From Humidesulfovibrio sp964446455 (lineage in GTDB: Bacteria; Desulfobacterota; Desulfovibrionia; Desulfovibrionales; Desulfovibrionaceae): 64,000 bases of DNA. The number at the start of each line of letters is the position of its first letter. Position 1 is the stretch's first letter. Below are positions 1 to 7,637 of this stretch, in pieces. Position numbers and translations under genes: made by a program. The notes below the pieces were generated by a model. It did no database searches. It saw only the letters and a list, made by a program, of their open reading frames with translations, and was not told the origin of the DNA. The DNA lies in assembly GCA_964446455.1 (NCBI GenBank), contig CAYUOW010000001.1, positions 46,913-110,912 of the forward strand, in the 5' to 3' direction.

Positions 1-403
1 GCTTCAGGTCGTTGACGCCGCAGAAGACCACGGGCAGGCCGGGGAAGAGCTGGTCCTGGTAGTCCAGGATGAAGTTGTAGGCGAAGTCGTCGGAGGCGAT
101 GATCAGGTCGAAGTCCGCGCCCTTGAACTTGTCGCGGTAGAACTCGAACAGGGCGCGGGCGCGCTCCGGCGTGGCGAAGCGCTTGGTGTCCATGTACTCG
201 ATCTGCAGGTCCACCAGGTACTGCGACTCGGCGAAGAAGGCGCGCAGGCCGCGCATGATCTCGTCCGACCAGGCGTAGCCGTCGTGGTAGGAATTGAAGA
301 CCAGGACGTTCTTGCGCGGTTTCTCGGCCAGCGCGGAGGAAGGCAGCGCGGCGCTGGCCAGCAGGAGCCCCACAAGGGCCAGGCAGAGGGCCAGTTTTCG
401 CAC
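1..403 (-). CDS. Periplasmic ABC-substrate-binding-like sensor protein, N-terminal part (cut by window edge)
   Basis: Reading from a GTG at 403 the frame stays open to the window edge, giving about 134 residues. It begins with a clear signal peptide (MRKLALCLALVGLLLASA then an SALA cleavage region). The mature part contains NVLVFNSYHDGYAWSDEI, EYMDTKRF and VVFCGVND, typical of the uncharacterised ABC-transporter substrate-binding fold often found at the N-terminus of Desulfovibrio sensor kinases and diguanylate cyclases. The GTG lies 3 bp after the malate dehydrogenase stop, so the two genes are probably co-transcribed and translationally coupled. Whether this is a free binding protein or the sensory end of a kinase cannot be seen because the 3' part is missing. 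Confidence 0.7.
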   Translation of the reverse strand, partial: MRKLALCLALVGLLLASAALPSSALAEKPRKNVLVFNSYHDGYAWSDEIMRGLRAFFAESQYLVDLQIEYMDTKRFATPERARALFEFYRDKFKGADFDLIIASDDFAYNFILDYQDQLFPGLPVVFCGVNDLK

Positions 404-406
404 GCG

Positions 407-1351
407 TTACAGCCCCAGGCGCGCCAGGTCGTCCACCAGGGCGCGCACGCGGCCCACGGAAAAGTCGAAGGCCGCGCGTTCGGTGTCGTCCAGCGTGATC
501 TCGCAGACCCTTTCCAGGCCGCGCCCGCCCAGCACGCAGGGCACGCCCACGAACAGGTCCTTTACGCCGAACTCGCCGTCCAGCAGGGCGGCGCAGGGCA
601 GCACGCGGCGCTGGTCGCGCAGGATGGATTCGGCCATCTGCACCACGCTGGCGGCCGGGGCGTAGAAGGCCGAGCCGGTCTCCAAAAGCTTGATGATCTC
701 GTCGCCGCCGCGCCGGGCGCGCTCCACCAGGGCCTCGATGCGCGGGCCGTCCAGCAGCTCCGTCAGGGGTACGCCGCCCACGAAGCAGTGGCGCGGCATG
801 GGTACCATGCTGTCGCCGTGGCCGCCCATGACCAGCGCCTGCACGTCGCGCACGCTGACGCCCAGTTCCAGGGCCACGAAGGTGCGGAAGCGGGAGGAAT
901 CGAGGATGCCGGCCATGCCGAGCACTCGCTCGCGCGGGAAGCCGAGCTCGCGCTTGGCCACGAAGCACATGGCGTCCAACGGGTTGGTGACGATGATGAC
1001 CACGGCTCCGGGTGAATGCTTCTTGATCTCGCGGCAGCAGGAGGCCACCACGTTGGCGTTGATGGTCAGCAGGTCGTCGCGCGTCAGCCCCGGCCTGCGG
1101 GGCGAACCCGCGGTGACCACCACCACGTGGGAGCCCGCCGTGTCGGCGTAGTCGGCCGTGCCCTTCACCTGGGAGTCGAAGAGCTGCACCGCGGCGGTCT
1201 GCAGGATGTCGAGCGCCTTGCCCTTGGCCGAGCCTTCGTTGATGTCCAAGAGCACCACGTCGCCCACGCCGCGGCTGGCCAGCATGAGGGCGCAGGTGGC
1301 GCCCACCTGGCCGGAACCGATGACGGAGATCTTCTTTCTGCGGAAGGGCAT
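407..1351 (-). CDS. mdh: Malate dehydrogenase, LDH-like type
   Basis: A 314-residue NAD-dependent L-malate/oxaloacetate oxidoreductase. The N-terminal Rossmann motif is GSGQVG (residues 11-16), with D36 ending beta 2 as in NAD-specific enzymes. The mobile substrate loop reads SPRRPGLTRDD (83-93); arginine at the substrate-selecting position favours malate over lactate. The catalytic Asp lies in DSSRF (151-155) and the catalytic His in GGHGDSMVP (H178). The ATG at 1351 was chosen because AGGAGG sits just upstream and the protein then has the usual family length. The frame stays open further upstream but without family similarity. It is followed at 3 bp by the sensor-like gene. Confidence 0.93.
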   Translation of the reverse strand: MPFRRKKISVIGSGQVGATCALMLASRGVGDVVLLDINEGSAKGKALDILQTAAVQLFDSQVKGTADYADTAGSHVVVVTAGSPRRPGLTRDDLLTINANVVASCCREIKKHSPGAVVIIVTNPLDAMCFVAKRELGFPRERVLGMAGILDSSRFRTFVALELGVSVRDVQALVMGGHGDSMVPMPRHCFVGGVPLTELLDGPRIEALVERARRGGDEIIKLLETGSAFYAPAASVVQMAESILRDQRRVLPCAALLDGEFGVKDLFVGVPCVLGGRGLERVCEITLDDTERAAFDFSVGRVRALVDDLARLGL

Positions 1352-1588
1352 GGCGGTCCTCCTGGGTCTGCGCGGTTTCGGCCGGTCTTCTGGCGCCTGC
1401 GCGGCACGGGGGGCGCGGGCCTGTCTGCGAATTTTGTCCGCTTTCATCCCGTGCGTCAAGGCGCGACGCGGACTTGGCTGCCAGGGGCCGCCATGGCGCG
1501 CCGCACCGGCGTAACCCGGTCCTGCGGGGGCGCGTCATAGCAGGGAACAAGTAGCAGGCGGCTCGGCGGCGTGCCCGCCAGAACGCAA
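1352..1588. other. Intergenic region upstream of mdh
   Basis: GC-rich stretch between mdh and the terminator of the DUF169 gene. It should hold the mdh promoter, but no convincing -35/-10 pair, operator or RNA gene was seen. Open frames here look like compositional artefacts of the high GC content. Confidence 0.4.
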
Positions 1589-1640
1589 GAAGGCCGGCCT
1601 TCCCCCCATGGACAGGGAGGAGGGCCGGCCCGATGTTTTT
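1589..1640 (-). terminator. Rho-independent terminator of the DUF169 gene
   Basis: Read on the minus strand, a GGCCGGCCCTCC arm pairs with GGGGGGAAGGCCGGCC around a short loop and runs into TTCTTGCG. It lies just after the DUF169 stop at 1653 and faces the right way. The T-run is short. Confidence 0.55.
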
Positions 1641-1652
1641 GGAGCGCCGGGG

Positions 1653-2450
1653 CTAGGCCTTGGGGGCCTCGCCTTCCTTCTTGAACACGATGAGCGGGCA
1701 GTTCTTGCAGATGTCCGCGCCGGGGAAGGGCTCGCCCAGGCGGGTGATGGCCGCGCCGCCCTTCTCGTCGATGCGCTTCTGCAGGCGCGCCACCAGGGAC
1801 TCCATGTGCCCGCCCGGGATGGCCACGTTGATCTCGCCGCGCTCGGTCTTGCCGGAGTTGTAGCTGCCGCTGCAGGCCAGGAACAGGTTGGCCTGCTTCT
1901 CGTTGTAGGCGAACACGTTGCCGCCGCAGGCCGCGGAGTTCACGCTCATGGAGGGGCGGAAGGGGTGCACGTCCTGGGTGGCCATCCAGTCGCCCAGAAT
2001 GTGGTAGGCCTGCATGTTGTCGCAGTAGAAGTGCACCACGTCCGGGGTGCCCACGCTCAGGGCCAGCGGGCTCACGGCCACGGCGAGCAGTTCGCCTTCG
2101 GGCAGGCGGGGCTTGCCCTCCACCACGCGCTTGGCCTGGTCGGCGTCGGTGCAGTACTTCACGTGGCTCTTCACCTCGCCCTCGTCCAGCCCCTTCCAGC
2201 CGAACACGAACTGGGCGTTGGTGCAGCCCAGCTTCTCGCGCTCCAGCAGCACGGCGATGCCTTCCATGCGCGCGCCGATCTCGGCCTGGCAGAAGGTCAG
2301 GGGTTTCACGGGCGAGTAGTGGGGCTGGTCCTTGCGGAAGGCGTCCAGCTCGGCCTGATCGAAGAAGTACTTGATGGCCACAGGGTAGTGCATGAGCCGA
2401 AGCTCGCGCATGAGCAGTTCCTGCATTTTCACGAAATCGGGTGCGGACAT
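1653..2450 (-). CDS. DUF169 domain protein
   Basis: A 265-residue soluble protein matching the DUF169 family, common in anaerobes and sulfate reducers, of unknown biochemical role. Visible family features are the segment YPVAIKYFFD near residue 20, PLTFCQAEIGAR near 50, GCTNAQFVFG near 75, and SAACGGNVFAYN near 180. The C-terminal PFPGADICKNCPLIVF carries a Cys-x2-Cys pair. Several conserved cysteines suggest metal or cofactor binding, which is inference. The ATG at 2450 is chosen for AAGGAG 8 bases upstream; the frame extends further but without similarity. It has its own terminator and appears monocistronic. Confidence 0.85.
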   Translation of the reverse strand: MSAPDFVKMQELLMRELRLMHYPVAIKYFFDQAELDAFRKDQPHYSPVKPLTFCQAEIGARMEGIAVLLEREKLGCTNAQFVFGWKGLDEGEVKSHVKYCTDADQAKRVVEGKPRLPEGELLAVAVSPLALSVGTPDVVHFYCDNMQAYHILGDWMATQDVHPFRPSMSVNSAACGGNVFAYNEKQANLFLACSGSYNSGKTERGEINVAIPGGHMESLVARLQKRIDEKGGAAITRLGEPFPGADICKNCPLIVFKKEGEAPKA

Positions 2451-2577
2451 GGGAAGCTCCTTTTGCGGCCAGGGCGTCGCCACGCCCGCAAAGGGGCACG
2501 CGCGCGGACCGGGGGTTACGTGTGGGGGGTAGATAATTCCGAGGACCGGGTCCGTCAATGCGTAGTGGGAAAACGCA

Positions 2578-2608
2578 AGAACCGGACCTCTTGCCGAGGC
2601 CCGGTTCG
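2578..2608 (-). terminator. Terminator of the metallo-beta-lactamase-fold gene
   Basis: On the minus strand AACCGGGCCTC pairs with GAGGTCCGGTT around GGCAA and is followed by CTTGCGTTTT. It sits about 65 bp after the hydrolase stop codon. Confidence 0.65.
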
Positions 2609-2634
2609 TGTCGGGTGCCGCCGCGCAAGCGGGG

Positions 2635-2710
2635 CTATTCGGGTATGGTGGGCGTCGCCGCGAAGCGCGGGTCTACTCGGGAATAGTGGGAGTCGCCGCG
2701 AAACGCGGCT
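2635..2710. repeat. 38-bp imperfect tandem duplication of a gene 3' end
   Basis: Positions 2635-2672 and 2673-2710 are two head-to-tail copies, 32 of 38 bases identical. The right copy holds the last codons and stop of the hydrolase gene. The left copy, shifted out of frame because 38 is not a multiple of 3, again encodes PRFAATPTIPE-stop. The differences within the shared codons are synonymous. Confidence 0.9.
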
Positions 2711-3422
2711 CGTGCAGCGGCAGCAGTATGTCCGCCGCCTGCTTCACTTTCAGGATGTTGTCGTAGGCCTGGTAGGCGTTGACCACGGTGCCGCAGGGAA
2801 TCACTTCCATCTCCATGGCCTTGACCTCCTTGGGCGGGGTCAGGTTGTCCATGATGACGCAGAAGCCGGTGATGGCGGCCACGCCCTTCTCGGTGTCCAC
2901 CAGCACGGTCAGGCCGCCCTCGGTGTGGGCCGGGGTGTGCAGCACGCGCACGCCGGGCACGATCTCCGCGTCGCCGGTGAGCACCTCCAGCTGGCCGTTC
3001 TCCTCCACGTCGAGGATGTAGTCCTCCAGGTAGCGGTAATCCAGCGGGTGCGGGTCGTGGATGTGCTCCAGTTCCTTCTCGTGCACGTAGATGCGCGCGT
3101 TGACGCACTTGTAGTCGTTTTCGCAGTGGTCGTTGTGCAGGTGCGTGTGCACCACGATGTCGATGTCCTCGGGCTTCAGGCCGTACTGGGCCAGGCCGTC
3201 CTCGAAGGTGTGGATCTTTCCGCCGATGGCCGCCTCGCGCTCGGGGCTGATGATGGGCTGCATCTCGCCGGTGTCCACCAGGATCTTCTTGTCGCCGCCT
3301 TCCAAATACCAGCAGTAGATGGGGATGGTGTAGGGCTTGCCGTAGGAGTGCTGGTAGGTCATCATGCCATGGTCGAAGATTTTCGTGCCCATGACGATGG
3401 GGTGTATCTTGAACGTGGCCAC
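2673..3422 (-). CDS. Metallo-beta-lactamase-fold hydrolase, AHL-lactonase-like
   Basis: A 249-residue cytosolic hydrolase of the metallo-beta-lactamase superfamily. The dinuclear metal motif is HTHLHNDH (about residue 104), followed by the metal ligand in HTPAHTEGG, an Asp-less ITGFCVIMDN segment where many members have GD, and a C-terminal LPLHEPRF. Overall arrangement and the YCWYLEGGDKKILVDTG start resemble the N-acyl homoserine lactonase branch, but the substrate is unknown. GTG at 3422 is preferred: AAGGAGGAG lies 6 bases upstream and would otherwise be translated. The 3' end is duplicated (see repeat). Confidence 0.85.
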   Translation of the reverse strand: MATFKIHPIVMGTKIFDHGMMTYQHSYGKPYTIPIYCWYLEGGDKKILVDTGEMQPIISPEREAAIGGKIHTFEDGLAQYGLKPEDIDIVVHTHLHNDHCENDYKCVNARIYVHEKELEHIHDPHPLDYRYLEDYILDVEENGQLEVLTGDAEIVPGVRVLHTPAHTEGGLTVLVDTEKGVAAITGFCVIMDNLTPPKEVKAMEMEVIPCGTVVNAYQAYDNILKVKQAADILLPLHEPRFAATPTIPE

Positions 3423-3589
3423 GGGGGCTCCTCCTTCCATCAACGTGTCTGAATGCCGGCCGGAGTAATTCCCGCCGCGTTGGCGGATATGTACCAAAGC
3501 CGGGCCCGGCGGGCAACGGCAAATCCCTGCCGAACCCTTGCCATGCAGGGGTATATGGTTACCCTTTCAGCAAAGTAAAGGAGGCTGTC

Positions 3590-3838
3590 ATGGAACTGCA
3601 CTACGAATTCTCCGGGTTCAGCTTCGACGCCGCACCCGATCCGGACAAGGCCGACCGCATCCGCGTCACCATCCTCAAGGGGGGCGAGCCCTTCACCGAC
3701 CTGCACGGCCGCCCCATCGAGCGGGCGTTCATGGGCAACATCCGCCCGGAAAGCGTGGAGGAGTTCTGCCGCCGCTTCGCCACGGACAGCGCCTACCGGA
3801 ACGAACTGCTGGTGAAGCAGACCTTGAGCTGCTGCTAG
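3590..3838 (+). CDS. Small conserved-looking protein, unknown function
   Basis: An 82-residue protein preceded by a strong AAAGGAGG site 6 bases before the ATG. It is mildly acidic, lacks a signal peptide or membrane segment, and ends in SCC. The middle contains GEPFTDLHGRPIERAFMG, giving no family I recognise. It lies alone between the divergent hydrolase gene and the convergent corA. Codon use matches its neighbours, so I judge it a real gene. Confidence 0.7.
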   Translation: MELHYEFSGFSFDAAPDPDKADRIRVTILKGGEPFTDLHGRPIERAFMGNIRPESVEEFCRRFATDSAYRNELLVKQTLSCC

Positions 3839-3888
3839 CGGGGCAGCCCCGGCCAGAGCCGGGCCGTCTGCGGAGTCCGCTGCCGCTT

Positions 3889-3924
3889 CAACTGGCGCGT
3901 CAATTGGCGCGTCAATTGTCGCGG
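3889..3924. repeat. Three 12-bp direct repeats at the corA stop
   Basis: CAACTGGCGCGT, CAATTGGCGCGT and CAATTGTCGCGG follow one another without gaps. The third copy encodes the last corA residues and the stop codon (TGA, 3914-3912). Confidence 0.8.
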
Positions 3925-5030
3925 GTGCGCGCGGCGGACGGGGAGCCCCCCAGCCAGCCCTTGCGCCGGAAGAAATACAGCATGGTGCCCACCGTGCAGG
4001 CCATGACGCCAAGCACCACGAAGTAGCCGTACTGGGTCTTGAGTTCCGGCATGTGCTCGAAGTTCATGCCGTACAGCGAAGCCAGGAAGCTTAACGGGAT
4101 GAAGATGGTGCTGATCATGGTCAGCACCTTCATGATCTCGTTCAGCTTCAGGCTCACGTTCGAAAGATACAGTTCCACCATGCCCGAAAGCATGTCGCGG
4201 AAGGTCTCCACCGTGTCCATCACCTGGATGGTGTGGTCGTACAGGTCGCGCAGGTAGAGGATGGTGGAGTCCTTGATGAGGGGGCTGCCGCCCTTTTCCA
4301 GCCTGGCCAGCACCTCGCGCAGGGGCCAGATGAACCGCCGCAGAAAGAGCGCCTCGCGCCGCAGGCCGTGGATGGTCTCCAGCTCCTGGGGCGTGGGCGA
4401 AACCAGCAACGCCTCCTCCACCTCCTCGATGTCCTCGCCCATGCGCTCCAGCACCACGAAATAGTTGTCCACCACGGCGTCGATGAGCCCGTACATGAGG
4501 TAGTCCGGCCCGGCCTTGCAGAGCTTGCCCGCGCCGGAGACGAGCCGCTTGCGCACCTCGCCGAACACGTCGCCGCCGCCCTTCTCCTGGAAGGTCAGCA
4601 GCACGTTCTCCTTGAGGATGAAGCTCACCTGCTCGTCGGAGATGGTGCGGGTGTCCTCGTCGTAGCGCAGCATCTTCAAGACCGCGAAAAGCGCGTCGCC
4701 CAGCTCGTCCAGCTTGGGCCGCTGGCCCGTGTGCACGATGTCCTCCAGCACCAGCGGGTGCAGCGAGAACAGTTCGCCCAGGCGGGTCACGCAGTCCGGG
4801 TCGTGCAGGCCGTCCACGTTGATCCAGGTGAGGCCAGGCGTGGAGACGTAGGGGGCGCATTCATCGGCGCTCTTGGGGCGCAGCTGGCGCACGCCGTCTT
4901 CCCCCGCGCCCGGCGCGGGAATGTGGATGATCTCGATGGCCACGGCGGAGCTGCGCTCCGGGCCGATATAGGTGACGGTGCCGGGCGGCAGGCCCTTCTT
5001 GCGGATGCGGCGGTGCAGGGACTCGAACAT
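3912..5030 (-). CDS. corA: CorA family magnesium/cobalt channel
   Basis: A 372-residue divalent cation channel of the inner membrane. The large soluble N-terminal domain (1-305) includes TWINVDGLHD and PLVLEDIVHTGQRPK. Two C-terminal helices follow, with the signature YGMNFEHMPEL at the end of the first, which forms the selectivity filter. A basic KKG tail ends the protein, as in the family. The ATG at 5030 follows GGGAGG. The gene stands alone and converges with the 82-residue protein; its last codons lie in a 12-bp direct repeat. Confidence 0.93.
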   Translation of the reverse strand: MFESLHRRIRKKGLPPGTVTYIGPERSSAVAIEIIHIPAPGAGEDGVRQLRPKSADECAPYVSTPGLTWINVDGLHDPDCVTRLGELFSLHPLVLEDIVHTGQRPKLDELGDALFAVLKMLRYDEDTRTISDEQVSFILKENVLLTFQEKGGGDVFGEVRKRLVSGAGKLCKAGPDYLMYGLIDAVVDNYFVVLERMGEDIEEVEEALLVSPTPQELETIHGLRREALFLRRFIWPLREVLARLEKGGSPLIKDSTILYLRDLYDHTIQVMDTVETFRDMLSGMVELYLSNVSLKLNEIMKVLTMISTIFIPLSFLASLYGMNFEHMPELKTQYGYFVVLGVMACTVGTMLYFFRRKGWLGGSPSAARTRDN

Positions 5031-5174
5031 ATGCGGCCTCCCGGCTGTGGCTGGGCGTTGTCTGCCAGGGCCGGAGGAAAGCGCCGACCCTGGCCGGAAC
5101 ATAGCCGGGAACGGGCCGTCCGTACAGGGGCGGCCATGCGGCCATGCCGTCAGGCCGGACCCAGGCCGTTGGGG

Positions 5175-6116
5175 TCAGGCGGCGCTGTCGGCCTGGGCGG
5201 GGGCTTGGGCCTTGGCCTTGCCCCGCGTCTGGCCCAGCAGCACGCCCGTCAATATGAGCCCGCAGGCCGCGGTCTGCGCCGGGGCCAGGGCCTCGCCCAG
5301 CATGAGCCAGCCCGCCAGCACGGCCACCAGCGGCACCAGGTTGATGCTCGCCGCGGCCTGGGCCGAGGCCAGGCGCGCCACGGCCTGGTTGTACAGGCCG
5401 AAGGCCCCGAGGGTCACCACGCCGCCCAGGTAGCCCACGGCCAGCCAGGCCTCGCCCGGCACGGTGCGGAACGCGGAGGCCGGGTCGGCCAGCCACTGCG
5501 GAGAGGACAAAAGCGCGGCGGGCAGGAAGAACAGCGCCCCGGCGAAAACCTGCAGCCCCGTGAGCTGCCAGGAATTGTAGCGGCTGGACAGATGTTTGAG
5601 CACCAGCATGTAGCCGCTGGCGCAGCACATGGCGAGAAGCTCCAGGAAGTTGCCCAGGGCCGGGTTCGGCGCGGACTCTCCCGCGGACCCGGACAGGGAC
5701 AGCCAGACCACGCCGGACAGGGACAGGCCCAGGCCCATGATCATCCGCGCGGAGAGCGCCTCGCGCAGGAAGACGAAGGCCCCGGCGGCCACCAAGAGCG
5801 GCACGAGGGAGGAGATCATGCCCGCCTGGGCCGAGGTGGTGAGGCTCACGGCGAAGCCCTCCAGCAGGAAGTACAGGCAGGGCTGCAGCAGGCACACGAA
5901 GCCCAGCCACTTGAGGTCGCCGGGCTCGCGGCCCGCCTTGGGCACGCGGCCCCAGAACAGGCTCATGATGAGCGAGGCCAGGGCCATGCGCAGAAAGATC
6001 ACGGCCATGGGTGCAAAGCCGGTCAGGGCATACTTCATGGCCACGAAGCTGGTGCCCCAGAGCAGCACGGCTCCGGCCAGGCACAGGTAGGGGACAAGGG
6101 GGCGGTGTGCGTTCAT
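5175..6116 (-). CDS. EamA/DMT superfamily membrane transporter
   Basis: A 313-residue integral membrane protein with about ten hydrophobic helices in two EamA repeats. The first repeat starts at VLLWGTSFVAMKYAL, the second in the middle at LELLAMCCASGYMLVLKH. Members export amino acids, metabolites or drugs by drug/metabolite transporter chemistry; the substrate here is unknown. It starts 58 bp after an AraC-type regulator on the same strand, an arrangement that usually means the regulator controls the exporter. ATG at 6116 is chosen because it begins just before the first helix; a start further upstream is possible. Confidence 0.85.
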   Translation of the reverse strand: MNAHRPLVPYLCLAGAVLLWGTSFVAMKYALTGFAPMAVIFLRMALASLIMSLFWGRVPKAGREPGDLKWLGFVCLLQPCLYFLLEGFAVSLTTSAQAGMISSLVPLLVAAGAFVFLREALSARMIMGLGLSLSGVVWLSLSGSAGESAPNPALGNFLELLAMCCASGYMLVLKHLSSRYNSWQLTGLQVFAGALFFLPAALLSSPQWLADPASAFRTVPGEAWLAVGYLGGVVTLGAFGLYNQAVARLASAQAAASINLVPLVAVLAGWLMLGEALAPAQTAACGLILTGVLLGQTRGKAKAQAPAQADSAA

Positions 6117-6174
6117 GGGGCCACCATGCCACGGGGCGCGGCGGGTGTATGGTACGAAATTGCGGTGGAAGGGC

Positions 6175-7050
6175 TCAGGCCCGGCAGGGTTGCCCGGCAC
6201 AGGGCCAGGCGTCGCAGGGGCGGCTCGTCAGGTACTGGCGCGGCGTGGCCCCGGTGAACTCCCGGAAGCAGCGCGAGAAGTGGCTCTGGTCCGCGAAGCC
6301 CGCGTCCAGCGCGGCCTGGCTGATGGTCATGCCCCCGGCCAGGAGCGTCTTGGCGTGCTCCACGGCCTGCTGCATCTGGAAGGCGTGGGGCGGCAGGCCC
6401 GTGGCGGCCTTGAACACCCGCAGGAAATGGTGGGGCGAAAGCCCGGCCCGGCGCGCCAGATCATCCAGAGGCTCGAAGCTGCCGGGGTTGGCCTCGATGT
6501 GCCTGCGCACCTTGTCCACGCCGGGGTTGGCCACGGCGGGGTTGCCCTGGTTCCGCCCTTCCTGGTCACGTTTTGCGCCGAGTTCCGCGTGGCGGGCCAC
6601 CAGCCCGCCCAGGCAGGCCATGAGCAGGGCCTGTTTCTCGCCTGTGGGAGCCCCCCACACGTAGGCCTCGTGCAGTTCTCGCCAGGCGGCGTAGAGCTCC
6701 GGGTCGTCGAGCACCGGGGAGGGAAAGCGCAGGGCCTGGCCCTGGGCCGCGCCGGCCAGCCAGCCGGGAGCCACGGACAGGAGCCGGTAGGAGATGCCTG
6801 TGGCCGGGTCCGGGTTGCAGGCATGGGGCCGCCCGGCCTCGATGACCACGATATGCCCGGCGCGCGCGGTGTGGCGGGCGCCTTCAAGGCTGAAGCAGGT
6901 GCCGCCGGCTTCGACCAGGGAGATGATGCACTCGCGGTGCGTGTGGGTGCGGAAGGCTTTTTGCGTGTACGTGGACGAGCGCGCCTCCACCCCGGGCAGG
7001 GCTTCGTCGCGCCAGAAGCGCACGTCTGCGTGGAGCGGCGCGCCGGACAT
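6175..7050 (-). CDS. AraC family transcriptional regulator
   Basis: A 291-residue regulator with an N-terminal cupin-type sensing domain (HTHRECIISLVEAGG near 37, then GHIVVIEAGRPHACNP) and a C-terminal double helix-turn-helix (about 180-275). The second helix-turn-helix ends in the family signature FADQSHFSRCFREFTGATP. It has the form of the AraC regulators that sense small aromatic or amino-acid ligands and activate an adjacent exporter; here an EamA transporter follows on the same strand. Ligand unknown. It begins 9 bp after the stop of the secreted 162-residue protein, so the three genes may form an operon. Confidence 0.87.
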   Translation of the reverse strand: MSGAPLHADVRFWRDEALPGVEARSSTYTQKAFRTHTHRECIISLVEAGGTCFSLEGARHTARAGHIVVIEAGRPHACNPDPATGISYRLLSVAPGWLAGAAQGQALRFPSPVLDDPELYAAWRELHEAYVWGAPTGEKQALLMACLGGLVARHAELGAKRDQEGRNQGNPAVANPGVDKVRRHIEANPGSFEPLDDLARRAGLSPHHFLRVFKAATGLPPHAFQMQQAVEHAKTLLAGGMTISQAALDAGFADQSHFSRCFREFTGATPRQYLTSRPCDAWPCAGQPCRA

Positions 7051-7059
7051 GGCCGGGGG

Positions 7060-7548
7060 CTAGCGCCAGCCGCCGCCGTGCTTGGAGGTGTAGATGAGGC
7101 GGTTGGTCTTTTCGCTCACGGGCTCGAAGGGGCCCTGGCGGCAGGCGTCTGCGCTCTTGCCCACGCTTTCCAGCACCTGCTCCTTGTAGATCAGGTTGCC
7201 CACGTAGAAGTGCGGGTTGCTCTCGGAGCGGCGCACCTGGCAGACCACGCCGGGCAGGTCTATGGCGCGGAAAGACGCGCGGTACAGGCCGTCGGAGCCT
7301 TTGTGGACCTGCATGCTGTGGCGGCCGCCCAGGATGGTGGCGTTCATGCGCTCCACCTGGGTGCGGGCGAAGTGGGAGAAGTTTTCGTGTTCGCGCACGA
7401 GTTCCGGGTCCAGGTGGGCGGGCACTTCCTGCGCCGGGGCCACGGCCAGGGTGGGCTGGGGCACGGCGGGAGATTCGGCCCGGGCCGCCAAAGGCAGCGC
7501 CAGGAGGGCCAGGAGTGCGAGGGAGCTGAAGCGGGCTTTCACGGACAT
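7060..7548 (-). CDS. Secreted protein of unknown function
   Basis: A 162-residue protein with a classical signal peptide (basic start, ALLALLALPLAARA, cleavage near residue 24). The mature part is small and hydrophilic with two cysteines (VVCQVRR and ADACRQG) that could form a periplasmic disulfide. I recognise no family. It ends 9 bp before the AraC gene and probably shares its transcript. No lipobox or membrane anchor is visible. Confidence 0.7.
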   Translation of the reverse strand: MSVKARFSSLALLALLALPLAARAESPAVPQPTLAVAPAQEVPAHLDPELVREHENFSHFARTQVERMNATILGGRHSMQVHKGSDGLYRASFRAIDLPGVVCQVRRSESNPHFYVGNLIYKEQVLESVGKSADACRQGPFEPVSEKTNRLIYTSKHGGGWR

Positions 7549-7591
7549 TTTTGAACTCCGGCGAAGGGGACACGAACAGGGAGAGCGGTTC

Positions 7592-7622
7592 GGGGCTGCG
7601 GAGCATTGTGCCCCGCAGCCCC
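7592..7622. terminator. Hairpin after the vWA-OmpA gene
   Basis: A perfect 10-bp inverted repeat, GGGGCTGCGG/CCGCAGCCCC, with an 11-base loop, 15 bp downstream of the vWA-OmpA stop. No T-run is present on either side, so intrinsic termination is uncertain. Confidence 0.4.
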
Positions 7623-7637
7623 GGTGAGGTCAAGAGG

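Noticed and set aside
1352..1459. Upstream extension of malate dehydrogenase
   Set aside because: The extra residues are Arg/Pro-rich without family similarity, and the AGGAGG site fixes the start at 1351.
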